A stretch of DNA of 64,000 nucleotides from Legionella sp. (GCA_031291095.1 JARLJR010000034.1:41586-105585), one strand, 5' to 3'; shown: positions 8,308 to 18,985, counted from the stretch's first letter. Made by a program: numbers and translations. The notes: generated from the sequence alone by a model not told the origin.

Positions 8308-10248
8308 TTAACTCATAAGCTCTTCACGATTTTTGAAATCCTCTAGTGCTTGAGGATTTGCTAATGATTGCAAGTTATTTACGGGTTGGCCATGAACTAC
8401 TTGTCGAACAGCTACCTCGACTATTTTTCCACTAATAGTGCGGGGAATGTCAGTGACTTGCACTATTTTGCTTGGGACATGACGTGGTGATGCATTTTGA
8501 CGAATGGTTGAGCGTATTTTATTCATTAATTCTTCATTCAAATCAATTTCTTCTCGTAATTTAACAAAGAGAACGACACGAACGTCGTCTTCCCAGTCTT
8601 GGCCAATGACAATGCTATCCAGTACTTCATCAATTTTTTCGACTTGGCGATAGATTTCTGCGGTTCCTATGCGGACCCCACCAGGGTTTAATATTGCATC
8701 GGAGCGGCCGTAGATAACTAGTCCGTGATGGGATGTTATTTCTGCAAAATCACCATGAGCCCAAACTTCTGGGAAATGGTTGAAATAGGCGCGGTGATAC
8801 AATTCGCGATTCTTATCATTCCAAAAACTTACAGGCATGGATGGGAAAGGCATAGTACACACTAATTCGCCGCGTTCTTCGTGAATAGAGTTCCCTTCAT
8901 CATCAAAGACTTCTACCGCCATTCCTAAGCCTAGACATTGTAATTCGCCGCGATAAACCGGCAACATGGGATTGCCTAAAGCAAAACATGAAATAATATC
9001 AGTACCACCGGAAATAGAACTAAGTTGGAGATCACTTTTTATTTGTTCGTATACATAATCATAGTTCTTAGGCAGCAAAGGCGAGCCAGTGGAAAGAATG
9101 CAACGCAATGCGCTTAAATCAAATTCTTCCTTTGGTTTGACGCCAGCTTTTTCAACGCTAGAAATAAATTTAGCGCTGGTACCAAAAACAGTAACTTTCT
9201 CTTCTTCAAGCAGTTTGAATAGACGATTACTTTCGGGGTGGGTTGGTGAGCCTTCATATAAGGTTAGAGTAACGCCTAATGCTAAGGCCGAGACGGTCCA
9301 GTTCCACATCATCCAGCCGCAGGTCGTATAAAAGCATAAATTATCTTTAGCTTGTAGATCCGTATGCAAGCCTAACTCTTTAATATGCTGAACCAAGGTT
9401 CCACCAGCGCCATGAACGATGCATTTAGGCTTTCCGGTAGTACCGGAGGAAAACATGATATAAACAGGGTGATCAAAGGGCACAGAGGCAAATTCGCATT
9501 CTTTGGCAGGCTTTAGAAAGTCATCCCAGTAACTGGCCTTAGGTAGGTCAGCTAAATCCATTCGTTCATTAATATTAGGGCAGATGACGGTATGTTTTAG
9601 TGAGCTAATTGCGGTGCTCAGTTGCTTAATTTTTTCAGTACCACTGAATTTTTTGCCATTGTATTGATGACCATCACAAATGAATAAGACTTTAGGATCA
9701 ACTTGTCCCAAGCGATCCATTGCTGCTTGAGTGCCAAAGTCAGGTGAACATGAAGACCATATCGCACCCAGCGATGTCGCCGCTAACATGGCGATAATGG
9801 TGTAATGTGTATTCGGCATTAAGGCAACAACACGATCCCCGGTGATGACTCCGGCAGCTTGTAAGCCTGCAGCACATTGTGCTACTGCAGCATATAATTC
9901 TGCATAGCTCATTACATGCCGCTCATCATTTTCATTTCTGCTGATTAATGCGATGTGATCATCTCGTCGAGATAAGAGTTTTTGCGCAAAATTGAATTTG
10001 GCTCCAGAAAACCAATGAGCCTCCATCATTTCACTGTAATAATTTAAAATTTGATGGGCTGGGGTATCAAATTTTAAGTGAAAGAAATCACATAATGTAG
10101 ACCAAAATGAGTCAGGATGTTTGATGGACCAGGTATGTAAATCCTGATAGCTTTCAAATACTTGGCAATGCTTTTCCGCAGCAAAATCCATGAATTGCCA
10201 CATTCTAGTGGTTTGTGGATTTTTTGGTTTCCATACGAGCTCACTCAT
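8308..10248 (-). CDS. aacS: acetoacetyl-CoA synthetase (acetoacetate--CoA ligase)
   Basis: Cytosolic ANL-superfamily ligase that converts acetoacetate, ATP and CoA to acetoacetyl-CoA. The 646-residue length and N-terminal region (WQFMDFAAEKH...WSTLCDFF) match acetoacetyl-CoA synthetases rather than acetyl-CoA synthetases. The ATP-binding P-loop reads MFSSGTTGKPKCIVHG, and the C-terminal domain ends with PRTISGKIVEVAVR, where the Lys is the adenylation lysine. As last gene of the leucine operon it recycles the acetoacetate released by HMG-CoA lyase, so that the thiolase can cleave it to acetyl-CoA. It is separated from mvaB by a palindromic element. Confidence 0.93.
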   Translation of the reverse strand: MSELVWKPKNPQTTRMWQFMDFAAEKHCQVFESYQDLHTWSIKHPDSFWSTLCDFFHLKFDTPAHQILNYYSEMMEAHWFSGAKFNFAQKLLSRRDDHIALISRNENDERHVMSYAELYAAVAQCAAGLQAAGVITGDRVVALMPNTHYTIIAMLAATSLGAIWSSCSPDFGTQAAMDRLGQVDPKVLFICDGHQYNGKKFSGTEKIKQLSTAISSLKHTVICPNINERMDLADLPKASYWDDFLKPAKECEFASVPFDHPVYIMFSSGTTGKPKCIVHGAGGTLVQHIKELGLHTDLQAKDNLCFYTTCGWMMWNWTVSALALGVTLTLYEGSPTHPESNRLFKLLEEEKVTVFGTSAKFISSVEKAGVKPKEEFDLSALRCILSTGSPLLPKNYDYVYEQIKSDLQLSSISGGTDIISCFALGNPMLPVYRGELQCLGLGMAVEVFDDEGNSIHEERGELVCTMPFPSMPVSFWNDKNRELYHRAYFNHFPEVWAHGDFAEITSHHGLVIYGRSDAILNPGGVRIGTAEIYRQVEKIDEVLDSIVIGQDWEDDVRVVLFVKLREEIDLNEELMNKIRSTIRQNASPRHVPSKIVQVTDIPRTISGKIVEVAVRQVVHGQPVNNLQSLANPQALEDFKNREELMS

Positions 10249-10284
10249 TCTTTATTCTCTATTTTTAGGGGCTGTTTCTATTTC

Positions 10285-10410
10285 GCGTAAAAGGCGTCAT
10301 TCCCAACACAGTGGGGGATCTCCTGGATGTGGCATTGATGATGGATAGCATCGTGCCACATCCAGGGGATCCTTCGTCGTAAACTCCTCAGGATGACGTG
10401 ATTTTTAACG
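10285..10410. repeat. MITE-like imperfect palindrome of about 126 bp
   Basis: The whole gap folds on itself. The inner arms 10316-10334 and 10354-10372 pair with a single G:T (core CCTGGATGTGGCA / TGCCACATCCAGG). The outer ends CGTCAT (10295-10300) and ATGACG (10392-10397) pair, and GCGTAAAAGG near 10285 pairs loosely with the AACGC near 10410. A stretch at 27403-27433 matches its left half at about 27 of 32 positions. This is the form of a non-autonomous mobile repeat inserted between two genes of one operon. Confidence 0.7.
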
Positions 10411-10430
10411 CTTTTTATCTACAACCCCAT

Positions 10431-11339
10431 TTAGTTACAAGGATTAGCCAATAAGGCATTGGCAACTTTTGATTGATTTTTGCGGCCGAGAATCTTACAA
10501 ATGAGATCGCCTACAGCCACAATTTTAAATACGTCAACACCGGTCTCTATTCCCAAGCCGTGCATTAAATATAAAACGTCTTCCGTTGCCACATTGCCTG
10601 TAGCGCCCAAGGCATAAGGGCAACCGCCAAGACCTGCAACGGAACTATCAAAACGATGTACTCCATACTGTAATGAGGCATAAATATTAGCGATAGCCTG
10701 ACCATAAGTATCATGAAAATGCATTGCCAATTGGTCTAAAGGTAAGATTTTAAGCATTTCATCTAAGAGTAGTTGGGTTTGTTTGGGGCTACCCACACCA
10801 ATTGTATCCCCTAAAGAGACTTCATCAACACCTAAATCCCAGAGTTTTTTTGCTACATTAACCACCTGGGCAGGGGAGATGCTTCCCTCATAAGGACAAC
10901 CTAAAACACAAGAAATATAAGCACGCACTTTGATGTTTTGTTTTTGGGCTAATGCAAGCACTGGTTTAAAGCGCTCGATGCTTTGATCAATAGAACAATT
11001 AATGTTGCGCTCATTAAACGCTTCGCTTGCAGCGGTAAATACCGCGATTTCTTTAACGCCGGATTCTAATGCTTTTTGCATTCCTCGTTCATTGGGAACC
11101 AATGCTGAATAATGTATCGATGGTGCTTTATTGATTGTACGGAAGACCTCTTCATTATCTGCTAATTGAGGGATGGCTTTTGCAGAAACAAAACTGGTGA
11201 CTTCAATGTATTCTAAGCCGGTTTGACTCAATGCATTGATTAACTCTATCTTATGTTTACTGGACACAAAAGCAGATTCATTTTGTAGTCCATCACGTGG
11301 TCCTACTTCTATAATTGTCACGCGCTGCGGATAGTCCAT
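10431..11339 (-). CDS. mvaB: hydroxymethylglutaryl-CoA lyase
   Basis: Cleaves 3-hydroxy-3-methylglutaryl-CoA to acetyl-CoA and acetoacetate, the last step of leucine catabolism. The 302-residue product is a TIM-barrel lyase with the N-terminal metal/catalytic motif EVGPRDGLQNE, the metal-binding AMHFHDTYGQA (His-x-His) and the family signature VAGLGGCPYALGATGNVATE containing the active-site Cys. Length is standard. It follows the biotin-carboxylase subunit by about 60 bases and corresponds to liuE in the liu nomenclature. Confidence 0.95.
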   Translation of the reverse strand: MDYPQRVTIIEVGPRDGLQNESAFVSSKHKIELINALSQTGLEYIEVTSFVSAKAIPQLADNEEVFRTINKAPSIHYSALVPNERGMQKALESGVKEIAVFTAASEAFNERNINCSIDQSIERFKPVLALAQKQNIKVRAYISCVLGCPYEGSISPAQVVNVAKKLWDLGVDEVSLGDTIGVGSPKQTQLLLDEMLKILPLDQLAMHFHDTYGQAIANIYASLQYGVHRFDSSVAGLGGCPYALGATGNVATEDVLYLMHGLGIETGVDVFKIVAVGDLICKILGRKNQSKVANALLANPCN

Positions 11340-11398
11340 ATTTATCTCTTTGTGTTCGCTGTGGTAGCCTGAATTTGGCAGGGGCCGTAATCCAGGAA

Positions 11399-13360
11399 TT
11401 AATTAGGGTCGCTTAACGATAATAGTTCTTCACCTTCATTAACTTGTGCGCCCACTGCATAAAAAATATCGGCGAGAATTCCATCACTTGGGGCATGAAT
11501 GGTATGTTCCATTTTCATGGCTTCTAGAACAATTAAGCGATCCCCTGCTTTAACTTGTTCACCTATATTTTTTAGTATAGCTACTACCGTTGCGGGCATC
11601 GGTGCGGTTAATTGACCTTTATGTGTTGCTGATTGTGCACCTAACGTATTCCAATTAAATCGTTCAAGAGTAATTTGACCCTGAGTGGTATATAAAGTCA
11701 AAGTATCTTTTGTATTTTCTACTAGGGCAGTGTATTTTTTTTGATCCAATTCAATAGTCAAGTGCATCTCGTTTAACGATACGCGAAGACTATGTTCTTG
11801 TTCATTAATTTTTACCTTAAATTGGCTGGCATTAATGGGAGTAATCATGGCATCAATTCGTGTTTCAGTGTCTTGATAACGGTATATCCAATTTCCCAAG
11901 CCATGAGATTGCCAGGAAAATGCATCGCGTAATAAAGGATCACCGATTTCATTGATGGTATTTAAATAATCAAAACTCACTGCCATAAGCCGTGCGATTT
12001 CTTTATCAGGAGCTGTTAATTGAATCGACTCTTTAGACAAAAAATCGGTGCTTAGTTCGGCATGACTAAATTTGGGGTGTTGGCAGATTGCTTTAAGAAA
12101 GGGAATATTCGTTTTTAAGCCACCTATGTAGTAATGATTCAGCGCCTGTTCTAAGCGCTGTAAGGCTTCTTCACGATTTGCACCCCAAGTAATGAGCTTG
12201 GCGATCATGGGATCGTAATACATGGTAATTTGAGAGAGACATTCAACGCCGGTATCAATACGGATGCCTTCACCGCTAGGTTCTTTTAGAAAATGAATCT
12301 GGCCTATAGAAGGAATAAATTCATTGTAAGGGTCTTCCGCGTAAATACGGCATTCAATGGAGTGCCCCTGAGATTTAATATCTTCTTGAGCAAGTGGCAA
12401 GGGCTCGCCAGCTGCGATCTTTAATTGCCAGGAAACCAAATCCAGGCCAGTAATCATTTCTGTAACTGGATGCTCAACCTGTAATCGAGTATTCATTTCC
12501 ATAAAGTAGAATTGCTCTTGGGAATCGACCAAAAACTCCACGGTTCCAGCACCACGGTATTGTATGGAGCGCGCAACCTCGCATGCTGCATCTGCTAGTC
12601 TTTTGCGTAAAGCAGGGGAGAGGTTCGGAGCTGGAGCCTCTTCAATAATTTTTTGATGACGGCGTTGAATGGAGCAATCACGTTCAAAAATATGGACTAC
12701 ATTACCATGGTTATCTGCCATAATTTGCAATTCAACATGGCGTGGATGTAAAACCAGCTTTTCAATAATCATTGTATCATCAGCAAAACTTGCCATCGAT
12801 TCACGTTTTGCACCAGCTAAGGCCGTACTGAATTCTTCTTCAGAATGAACTGTACGCATACCTTTACCCCCACCGCCATTCGCTGCCTTGATTAAAACGG
12901 GGAAGCTAATTTTTTTTGCTTCGTTAAGTAAATGTTCTTCTGATTGTTCACTGCCATGATAACCTGGAGTCAGAGGGACTTTGGATTTTTCCAGAAGCTG
13001 TTTTGCTAATTGTTTGGAGGCCATGGCTTCCATGGCGGCTACGGATGGGCCAATAAAGACAATACCTGCTGCCTCACATGCTTGAGCAAACTCGGGATTT
13101 TCAGATAGAAAGCCATAGCCGGGATGAATGGCTTGAGCGCCACTTTCTTTCGCAACACGGATAATGGCTGCACTATTTAAGTAGCTTTCTTTAGCGGTTG
13201 CTTCACCAATATAATAAGCGCTGTCAGCACTACGTACATGTAGGCTGTCTTTATCCACTGAAGAGTAAATCGCAACAGTATGAATGCCCATGGAGCGTGC
13301 TGTTTTGATGATTCTGCAGGCGATTTCACCGCGGTTAGCAATAAGAATTTTATTAAACAT
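11399..13360 (-). CDS. liuD: 3-methylcrotonyl-CoA carboxylase, biotin-containing subunit
   Basis: Biotin carboxylase plus biotin carrier subunit of methylcrotonyl-CoA carboxylase. Order: biotin carboxylase N-domain ([17 protein letters not shown]), ATP-grasp domain with [14 protein letters not shown] and the catalytic [15 protein letters not shown], biotin carboxylase C-domain, a divergent middle region, and a C-terminal biotinyl domain with EAMKMEH, where Lys616 takes biotin. The 653 residues match the family. It lies 8 bases from liuC and acts with LiuB. By sequence alone it could serve another acyl-CoA, but the operon context settles the substrate. Confidence 0.94.
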   Translation of the reverse strand: MFNKILIANRGEIACRIIKTARSMGIHTVAIYSSVDKDSLHVRSADSAYYIGEATAKESYLNSAAIIRVAKESGAQAIHPGYGFLSENPEFAQACEAAGIVFIGPSVAAMEAMASKQLAKQLLEKSKVPLTPGYHGSEQSEEHLLNEAKKISFPVLIKAANGGGGKGMRTVHSEEEFSTALAGAKRESMASFADDTMIIEKLVLHPRHVELQIMADNHGNVVHIFERDCSIQRRHQKIIEEAPAPNLSPALRKRLADAACEVARSIQYRGAGTVEFLVDSQEQFYFMEMNTRLQVEHPVTEMITGLDLVSWQLKIAAGEPLPLAQEDIKSQGHSIECRIYAEDPYNEFIPSIGQIHFLKEPSGEGIRIDTGVECLSQITMYYDPMIAKLITWGANREEALQRLEQALNHYYIGGLKTNIPFLKAICQHPKFSHAELSTDFLSKESIQLTAPDKEIARLMAVSFDYLNTINEIGDPLLRDAFSWQSHGLGNWIYRYQDTETRIDAMITPINASQFKVKINEQEHSLRVSLNEMHLTIELDQKKYTALVENTKDTLTLYTTQGQITLERFNWNTLGAQSATHKGQLTAPMPATVVAILKNIGEQVKAGDRLIVLEAMKMEHTIHAPSDGILADIFYAVGAQVNEGEELLSLSDPN

Positions 13361-13368
13361 GCAAGCCT

Positions 13369-14145
13369 CTAATTCCAGTTAGGTGTTTCTTTATTTAAAA
13401 ATGCATTAAGACCCTGTTGTCCCTCAGGCGATACTCTCTTTTTAGCAATCAATGACGCGGTATAATAAAGTAATTTTTCATCGATTGGTTGATTAGCTAC
13501 GCGAGCTGCCAAGTTTTTAGAGGCTTTCACTGCTTCTGGAGCATTATTGCTAATTTGTTGGGCGTAATTTAAGGTGAATTCCAATAATTCTTCATCGGCA
13601 ACACAGTGTTGTACCAGGCCTAATGCCAGGGCTTTATTGGCATCAAATACCTCAGCACTCATAAATAAGGTTTTCGCACTACGTTCACCAATGGCTTTCA
13701 CCACATAGGGGCTAATTACGGCAGGAATTAATCCTAATTTTACTTCCGAAAAACAAAAGCGTGCCGATGTTGCCGCAATGGCTATATCACAGGCTGCAGC
13801 AAGGCCCGCGCCACCACCAAAGGCTGCGCCATGCACCATAGCTAATGTTGGTTTTGGGCTTTGATTTAGGGTAAACATCAAACGTGCAAGGACCATGGCA
13901 TCGTTTAGATTTTCTTCCTCACTAAAACGTGCCATATCTTGCATCCAACCGAGATCGGCACCGGCAGAAAAATGTTTGCCATTTGCTTTAATGATAATTA
14001 CGCGCACTTGTGGATCAGCTATTGCTGCATCAAGTTTGGTTTGCATTTCTGCCAGCACAGTATTATCAAATGCATTATGTTTGTTTACGCGATTTAATGT
14101 CAGTAAACAAAGATGGTCTTGAGTTTCAAATAATAAGTCGCTCAC
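13369..14145 (-). CDS. liuC: 3-methylglutaconyl-CoA hydratase (enoyl-CoA hydratase family)
   Basis: Crotonase-fold hydratase of 258 residues, placed by context as the enzyme that hydrates 3-methylglutaconyl-CoA to HMG-CoA. Crotonase landmarks are the oxyanion-hole segments [14 protein letters not shown] and [19 protein letters not shown], followed by [19 protein letters not shown], which holds the usual catalytic-Glu region. It is tightly packed between liuB (10 bases) and liuD (8 bases). Confidence 0.9.
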   Translation of the reverse strand: MSDLLFETQDHLCLLTLNRVNKHNAFDNTVLAEMQTKLDAAIADPQVRVIIIKANGKHFSAGADLGWMQDMARFSEEENLNDAMVLARLMFTLNQSPKPTLAMVHGAAFGGGAGLAAACDIAIAATSARFCFSEVKLGLIPAVISPYVVKAIGERSAKTLFMSAEVFDANKALALGLVQHCVADEELLEFTLNYAQQISNNAPEAVKASKNLAARVANQPIDEKLLYYTASLIAKKRVSPEGQQGLNAFLNKETPNWN

Positions 14146-14155
14146 GTGTTATCCC

Positions 14156-15763
14156 TTACATGCGAAATACGCCAAAGCGTGTTGGTCCAATAGGTGCATT
14201 TAATGTTGCAGACAAACCCAAGCCTAATATTTTACGCGTATCTTGAGGTGCAATCACGCCATCATCCCACAAACGTGCACTCGCGTAGAAGGGGTGGCCT
14301 TGAGTTTCATATTGAGAACGCATTTGTTTTTTAAATAACTCTTCTTCTTCTACAGACCATTCATGGCCTTGCTTTATGAGCTTATCACGATTGACTTGGG
14401 CTAGAACATTCGCTGCTTGCTCACCACCCATCACCGAAATTCGTGAGTTAGGCCAGGACCAGATAAAACGAGGTGAATAGGCGCGTCCACACATGGCGTA
14501 ATTCCCTGCACCAAAACTTCCGCCAACAATGACAGTAAATTTAGGAACATTTGCGTTGGCAACTGCGGTCACCATTTTGGCTCCATGCTTGGCAATACCG
14601 GAGGCTTCATATTTAGAGCCGACCATAAAGCCAGTGATGTTTTGCAAGAAGATTAATGGGATCTTTCGTTGGCAGCATAGCTCAATAAAATGACTTCCTT
14701 TGAGCGCACTTTCACTAAAGAGGATGCCATTATTGGCGATAATTCCTACTGGATATCCATATAAATGAGCGAAACCACATACTAGGGTGGTACCAAAAAG
14801 TGCTTTGAACTCGTCAAACTCAGAACCATCAACAATACGTGCAATGATTTCACGGATATCAAAAGGTTTTCTCGGATCTGAGGGAACGATTCCAGTAAGC
14901 TCTTTGCTGTCATACAAGGGCTCAATGGTTTCAATACGTTTTAATGGTATTTCTTTTTTTCGATTTAAATTCGTAACTGCAACTCGGGCTAGATGCAAGG
15001 CATGTGCATCATCTTCTGCATAATGGTCGGACACGCCTGAGTGTCGGCAGTGTACTTCAGCGCCGCCTAATTCTTCTGCACTAATTATTTCCCCTGTAGC
15101 CGCTTTTACTAGGGGGGGGCCACCAAGGAAAATGGTGGCCTGGTTTTTTACCATAATGGATTCGTCCGCCATTGCAGGAACATAAGCGCCACCCGCAGTA
15201 CAGGATCCCATAACCACAGCAATTTGAGGAATGTTTTGTGCAGACATTTGTGCTTGATTAAAAAAGATGCGACCAAAATGGTCTCTATCCGGAAATACTT
15301 CATCTTGGAGAGGTAAAAAGGCACCACCAGAGTCAACCAAATAAATGCAAGGGAGGTTATTCATCTGTGCAATTTCTTGTGCACGCAAATGTTTTTTAAC
15401 AGTGAGCGGATAATAGGTACCGCCTTTAACCGTTGCATCGTTAACGACTATCACACATTCCACGCCAGAAACCCAGCCAATACCGGTAATGATTCCAGCC
15501 GCAGGTACTACATCATCGTATACTTGATAAGCTGCTAGCTGAGAAAGTTCCAGAAAAGGACTTCCTGGGTCAAGCAATTGTTGCAAGCGTTCCCTGGGTA
15601 ATAATTTGCCATGCTTTAAATGTCTGGCCCGAGCCTTTTCATCACCACCAAGTACTATGCGTTGAATGTGGTTTTGTAGATCATCAACTAATGCTTGCAT
15701 CGCGGTTTGATTTTCTCTGAACTCTTGACTGCCAGTATTAATTTGACTGATTAATTTTGCCAT
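14156..15763 (-). CDS. liuB: 3-methylcrotonyl-CoA carboxylase, carboxyltransferase subunit
   Basis: Carboxyltransferase subunit that moves CO2 from biotin to 3-methylcrotonyl-CoA. The 535-residue protein has the two crotonase-like halves of the family: an N-terminal acyl-CoA side with [15 protein letters not shown] and [11 protein letters not shown], and a C-terminal biotin side with [15 protein letters not shown] and [17 protein letters not shown]. The length agrees with MCC beta (about 535) and is longer than usual for propionyl-CoA carboxylase beta. It is co-transcribed with liuC and liuD. Confidence 0.95.
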   Translation of the reverse strand: MAKLISQINTGSQEFRENQTAMQALVDDLQNHIQRIVLGGDEKARARHLKHGKLLPRERLQQLLDPGSPFLELSQLAAYQVYDDVVPAAGIITGIGWVSGVECVIVVNDATVKGGTYYPLTVKKHLRAQEIAQMNNLPCIYLVDSGGAFLPLQDEVFPDRDHFGRIFFNQAQMSAQNIPQIAVVMGSCTAGGAYVPAMADESIMVKNQATIFLGGPPLVKAATGEIISAEELGGAEVHCRHSGVSDHYAEDDAHALHLARVAVTNLNRKKEIPLKRIETIEPLYDSKELTGIVPSDPRKPFDIREIIARIVDGSEFDEFKALFGTTLVCGFAHLYGYPVGIIANNGILFSESALKGSHFIELCCQRKIPLIFLQNITGFMVGSKYEASGIAKHGAKMVTAVANANVPKFTVIVGGSFGAGNYAMCGRAYSPRFIWSWPNSRISVMGGEQAANVLAQVNRDKLIKQGHEWSVEEEELFKKQMRSQYETQGHPFYASARLWDDGVIAPQDTRKILGLGLSATLNAPIGPTRFGVFRM

Positions 15764-15773
15764 GCTTTAGTCC

Positions 15774-16088
15774 TTAACGTACCAAAATATCGCTTAAAAC
15801 GATTACCGTCCAAATGGTCCATGTGATTGCAATAAAGTGAGGCATTTCGCTGCCTTTAATTGCCTTGTATAAGAGTGCTGGAATTGCTGTTAGAGTAACA
15901 GGTAATAGCACTAATACCAGGATTTTACGAATTACTAATCCCCAGCCAGTCTGACTGAAAATGGGCGTTAATTTTACGTTCACATAAGTAAAAAACATAT
16001 CAACATAAACAACGATAAGATGAGCGTATTTTGCAAATATGACTACCAGGATACTAAGCCCCAGGTAGATAAGACTTTGTCTTAGCAT
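15774..16088 (-). CDS. small membrane protein inside the leucine operon
   Basis: A 104-residue hydrophobic protein with about three membrane helices (SLIYLGLSILVVIFAKYAH; ILVLVLLPVTLTAIPALLY; FIAITWTIWTVIVLSDIL). It starts on the same strand as its neighbours, 10 bases before liuB, so it is co-expressed with the leucine genes. I do not recognise a family. Its position suggests a role in membrane association or transport for this pathway, or it may simply be an inserted passenger. Confidence 0.75.
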   Translation of the reverse strand: MLRQSLIYLGLSILVVIFAKYAHLIVVYVDMFFTYVNVKLTPIFSQTGWGLVIRKILVLVLLPVTLTAIPALLYKAIKGSEMPHFIAITWTIWTVIVLSDILVR

Positions 16089-16161
16089 GTACTTCCTTTA
16101 AAGGTTATATTTTTATCAACGGTTCAGCGCATGGGCCGACTTCGCGCAGACGAGCCTTTCC

Positions 16162-16251
16162 ATTAGCCCTAAGTTTCACTTGACTTCTTAGAGGGCCGCA
16201 TTACCGAGGTCAAGCCGCGGTAATGCGGGAGTAGTAAAAATTAGGGCTAAT
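16162..16251. repeat. double palindrome between thiolase and small membrane gene
   Basis: Outer arms ATTAGCCCTAA (16162-16172) and TTAGGGCTAAT (16241-16251) are perfect complements. Within them, CCGCATTACCG (16196-16206) and CGGTAATGCGG (16218-16228) form a second perfect stem with an 11-base loop. Flanking bases (GCCTTTCCATT against AATGGGCAAGCC) extend the pairing loosely. It breaks the otherwise tight leucine operon and looks like an inserted palindromic repeat that may also act as a partial terminator. Confidence 0.7.
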
Positions 16252-16287
16252 CGAATGGGCAAGCCTCAAGAAGCAAGCTTCGTGGCT

Positions 16288-17472
16288 TTACACTAATTCA
16301 ATCGCCATTGCTGTTGCTTCACCACCACCAATACATAAGGCAGCAATCCCACGTTTTTTACCTTGATGCTTCAGAGCATGGAGCAGGGTAACTAAAACAC
16401 GGGCACCTGATGCACCGATTGGATGGCCTAAAGCACAAGCTCCGCCGTGAATATTAACCTGTTCTGGATTTAATTCAAGCTGTTGGATAGCTGCCATAGC
16501 AACTACTGCAAATGCTTCATTAATTTCGTACAAGTCTACATCGTTTTGCTTCCAATTTGCTTTGCTCATTACTTTGCGAATCGCATCGATTGGCGCTGTA
16601 GTAAACCATTGAGGAGCTTGTGCATGAGTTGCATGAGCTACAATGCGAGCTAATGGGCGAATACCACGTTTTTCTGCTTGAGATGCAGTCATTAGGATTA
16701 AGCTGGCAGCACCATCAGAAATAGAGCTTGAGTTTGCAGCAGTGACAGTACCATCTGCCTTAAATGCAGGTTTTAATTGGGCAATTTTAGATAATTTTGC
16801 CGCATCAGGACCTTCATCAGTAGTCACACTGATATCCCCTTTACGCGTATTGATGGTTACTGCAGCAATTTCCTCAGCAAAAGCGCCACTTTCAATTGCT
16901 TTTAATGCTTTGCTCATTGATTGAGTTGCATATTCATCTTGTTGCTCACGACTGAAATGGAAATGAGCTGCAGTTTCTTCAGCAAAACATCCCATAAGCT
17001 GACCGCGGGCGTAGGCATCTTCAAGCCCATCAAGAAACATATGGTCTTTAACTTCACCATGTCCTAGACGGTATCCTGCTCGTGCTTTAGGTAATAGGTA
17101 GGGTGCATTACTCATACTTTCCATACCACCAGCTAAAACAATATTTGCTGAACCTGCTTTAATTAAGTCATGGGCTAGCATCACTGCTTTCATCCCAGAA
17201 CCACACATTTTATTGAGGGTAGTTGCACCTGCTGAATCAGGAATACCTGCTTTGATTGCAGCTTGTCTTGCTGGTGCTTGGCCAATGCCTGCCTGGAGTA
17301 CGCAACCACTAATTACTTCTTCAATTTCAGCAGGGTTAATACCTGCTTGCTCTAAAGCCGCTTTATGAGAAATTGCATTTAATTCGGGTGCGCTAAGTGC
17401 AGAAAGAGTGCCTAATAGACCTCCCATAGGCGTTCTTTTGGCTGCAACAATTACTATATCATTCTGATCCAT
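16288..17472 (-). CDS. acetyl-CoA C-acetyltransferase (thiolase)
   Basis: Degradative/biosynthetic thiolase of 394 residues, interconverting acetoacetyl-CoA and two acetyl-CoA. The nucleophile Cys90 lies in LNKMCGSGMKAV, His350 in GGACALGHPIGASG and the acid/base Cys380 in ALCIGGGEA, so the full catalytic set is present. Set 11 bases after liuA, it completes the pathway after acetoacetyl-CoA synthetase. Several names (atoB, phaA, thl) would fit and sequence alone does not choose between them. Confidence 0.93.
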   Translation of the reverse strand: MDQNDIVIVAAKRTPMGGLLGTLSALSAPELNAISHKAALEQAGINPAEIEEVISGCVLQAGIGQAPARQAAIKAGIPDSAGATTLNKMCGSGMKAVMLAHDLIKAGSANIVLAGGMESMSNAPYLLPKARAGYRLGHGEVKDHMFLDGLEDAYARGQLMGCFAEETAAHFHFSREQQDEYATQSMSKALKAIESGAFAEEIAAVTINTRKGDISVTTDEGPDAAKLSKIAQLKPAFKADGTVTAANSSSISDGAASLILMTASQAEKRGIRPLARIVAHATHAQAPQWFTTAPIDAIRKVMSKANWKQNDVDLYEINEAFAVVAMAAIQQLELNPEQVNIHGGACALGHPIGASGARVLVTLLHALKHQGKKRGIAALCIGGGEATAMAIELV

Positions 17473-17483
17473 GTCGATATTCC

Positions 17484-18644
17484 TTATGCTGTTTCTTTAA
17501 AAAGTTCTCGTCCAATAAGCATTCTTCTAATTTCAGAAGTGCCAGCCCCAATTTCATACAGCTTAGCATCACGTAATAGACGACCTGTTGGATACTCATT
17601 AATGTATCCATTGCCACCTAAAATTTGAATTGCCTCTAATGCCATTTGTGTTGCACTTTCTGAAGTATACAAAATCACACTCGCAGCATCTTTACGGCTG
17701 ACGTTCCCACAATCACAGGCTTTAGCAATTGCATATAAAAAAGCTCTACTTGCATTTAAATCTGTATACATATCCGCTAATTTGCCCTGAATAAATTGGA
17801 ATTCACCAATAGGTTGTTCAAACTGTTTGCGTTCATGCACATAAGGTAGAACAACATCCATGCAAGCTTGCATAATGCCTACGGGACCTGCCGCAAGAAT
17901 AGTACGTTCGTAGTCAAGACCACTCATCAATACTTTAACACCCTGATTTACCTCGCCTAAAACCTGTTCTGCAGGAACTTCGCATTGTTCAAAGACCAAT
18001 TCACAGGTGTTTGAACCACGCATTCCTAGCTTATCGAGTTTTTGAGCGGTTTTAAATCCGGGCATTCCTTTTTCAATTAAAAACGCCGTGATACCTTTGC
18101 TGCCTGCCTGCTTGTCTGTTTTAGCATAAACAACTAAAACATGTGCATCAGGACCATTGGTAATCCACATCTTGGTGCCATTGAGAATGAATTTGTCGCC
18201 GGAAGCTTGAGCGTGTAATTGCATACTGACTACATCAGAGCCTGAATTGGATTCACTCATTGCTAGAGCGCCAACATATTCTCCACTAATAAGTTTAGGC
18301 AAATATTTCTCTTTTTGCGTAGTATTGCCGTTTAAATAAATTTGATTCACGCATAAATTGGAGTGAGCACCATAACTTAAGCCGACAGAGGCTGAGGCGC
18401 GAGAAATTTCCTCCATAGCAATGGCATGAGCAAGGTAGCCCATATTGGCCCCGCCATACTCTTCACTGACGGTAATACCTAATAAGCCCATATCGCCTAA
18501 TTTTCGCCATAAATGATTAGGAAAAGTATTACTTACATCGATTTCTGCAGCTAAGGGAGCGATTTCGGTACGAGCAAATTGGCGAACGCTGTCTCGTAAA
18601 AGATCATACGTTTCACCTAATTGGTAATTTGGCCCTGTATACAT
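17484..18644 (-). CDS. liuA: isovaleryl-CoA dehydrogenase
   Basis: FAD-dependent acyl-CoA dehydrogenase that oxidises isovaleryl-CoA to 3-methylcrotonyl-CoA, the entry step of this operon. The 386-residue protein shows ACD signatures: [36 protein letters not shown], and the C-terminal [20 protein letters not shown] with [25 protein letters not shown] carries a Glu in the position used as catalytic base by isovaleryl-type enzymes. The start has AGGAAG nine bases upstream. First gene of the block; a plausible promoter lies at 18678-18705. Confidence 0.94.
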   Translation of the reverse strand: MYTGPNYQLGETYDLLRDSVRQFARTEIAPLAAEIDVSNTFPNHLWRKLGDMGLLGITVSEEYGGANMGYLAHAIAMEEISRASASVGLSYGAHSNLCVNQIYLNGNTTQKEKYLPKLISGEYVGALAMSESNSGSDVVSMQLHAQASGDKFILNGTKMWITNGPDAHVLVVYAKTDKQAGSKGITAFLIEKGMPGFKTAQKLDKLGMRGSNTCELVFEQCEVPAEQVLGEVNQGVKVLMSGLDYERTILAAGPVGIMQACMDVVLPYVHERKQFEQPIGEFQFIQGKLADMYTDLNASRAFLYAIAKACDCGNVSRKDAASVILYTSESATQMALEAIQILGGNGYINEYPTGRLLRDAKLYEIGAGTSEIRRMLIGRELFKETA

Positions 18645-18985
18645 AGATGACTTCCTGTAATTTTTGTAAATGCACTAACTATACCCAATCGCATTGAAGT
18701 TGCAACCAGAATTTTTTCCTGCTTTTGTTCTTATCTAGTTATTGATTAACAAATTATTGTTCCCATAAAAAATGGTTTGATTTTGGATGCCGATGCAAAG
18801 CGGCTCAATTGGGTTATCAGGGCCTCATAACGAGAAAAATAAAGCCACTTTGGGTGGTATTTGAGTTGAATTTATTTATCAATTGCATGAATTTATTAAA
18901 GAAAGGTGAAAATTTATCGAGTTAAGGTTAGCATACGCAACCTTGATTAAAATGGACACAGACTTCCAGCACGGTAGTATTATTT
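18645..18985. other. divergent intergenic region, 341 bases
   Basis: AT-rich gap between liuA (minus) and the hydrolase-like gene (plus). It holds the leucine-operon promoter and, near its right end, a short inverted repeat AAGGTT (18924-18929) / AACCTT (18939-18944) that could be an operator for the plus-strand gene. No open frame of note. Confidence 0.4.
18678..18705 (-). promoter_or_regulatory. probable sigma-70 promoter of the leucine operon
   Basis: On the minus strand TTGCAA (18700-18705) and TATAGT (18678-18683) are separated by 16 bases, about 35 bases upstream of the liuA ATG. Both hexamers are near consensus. Prediction by eye only. Confidence 0.5.
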
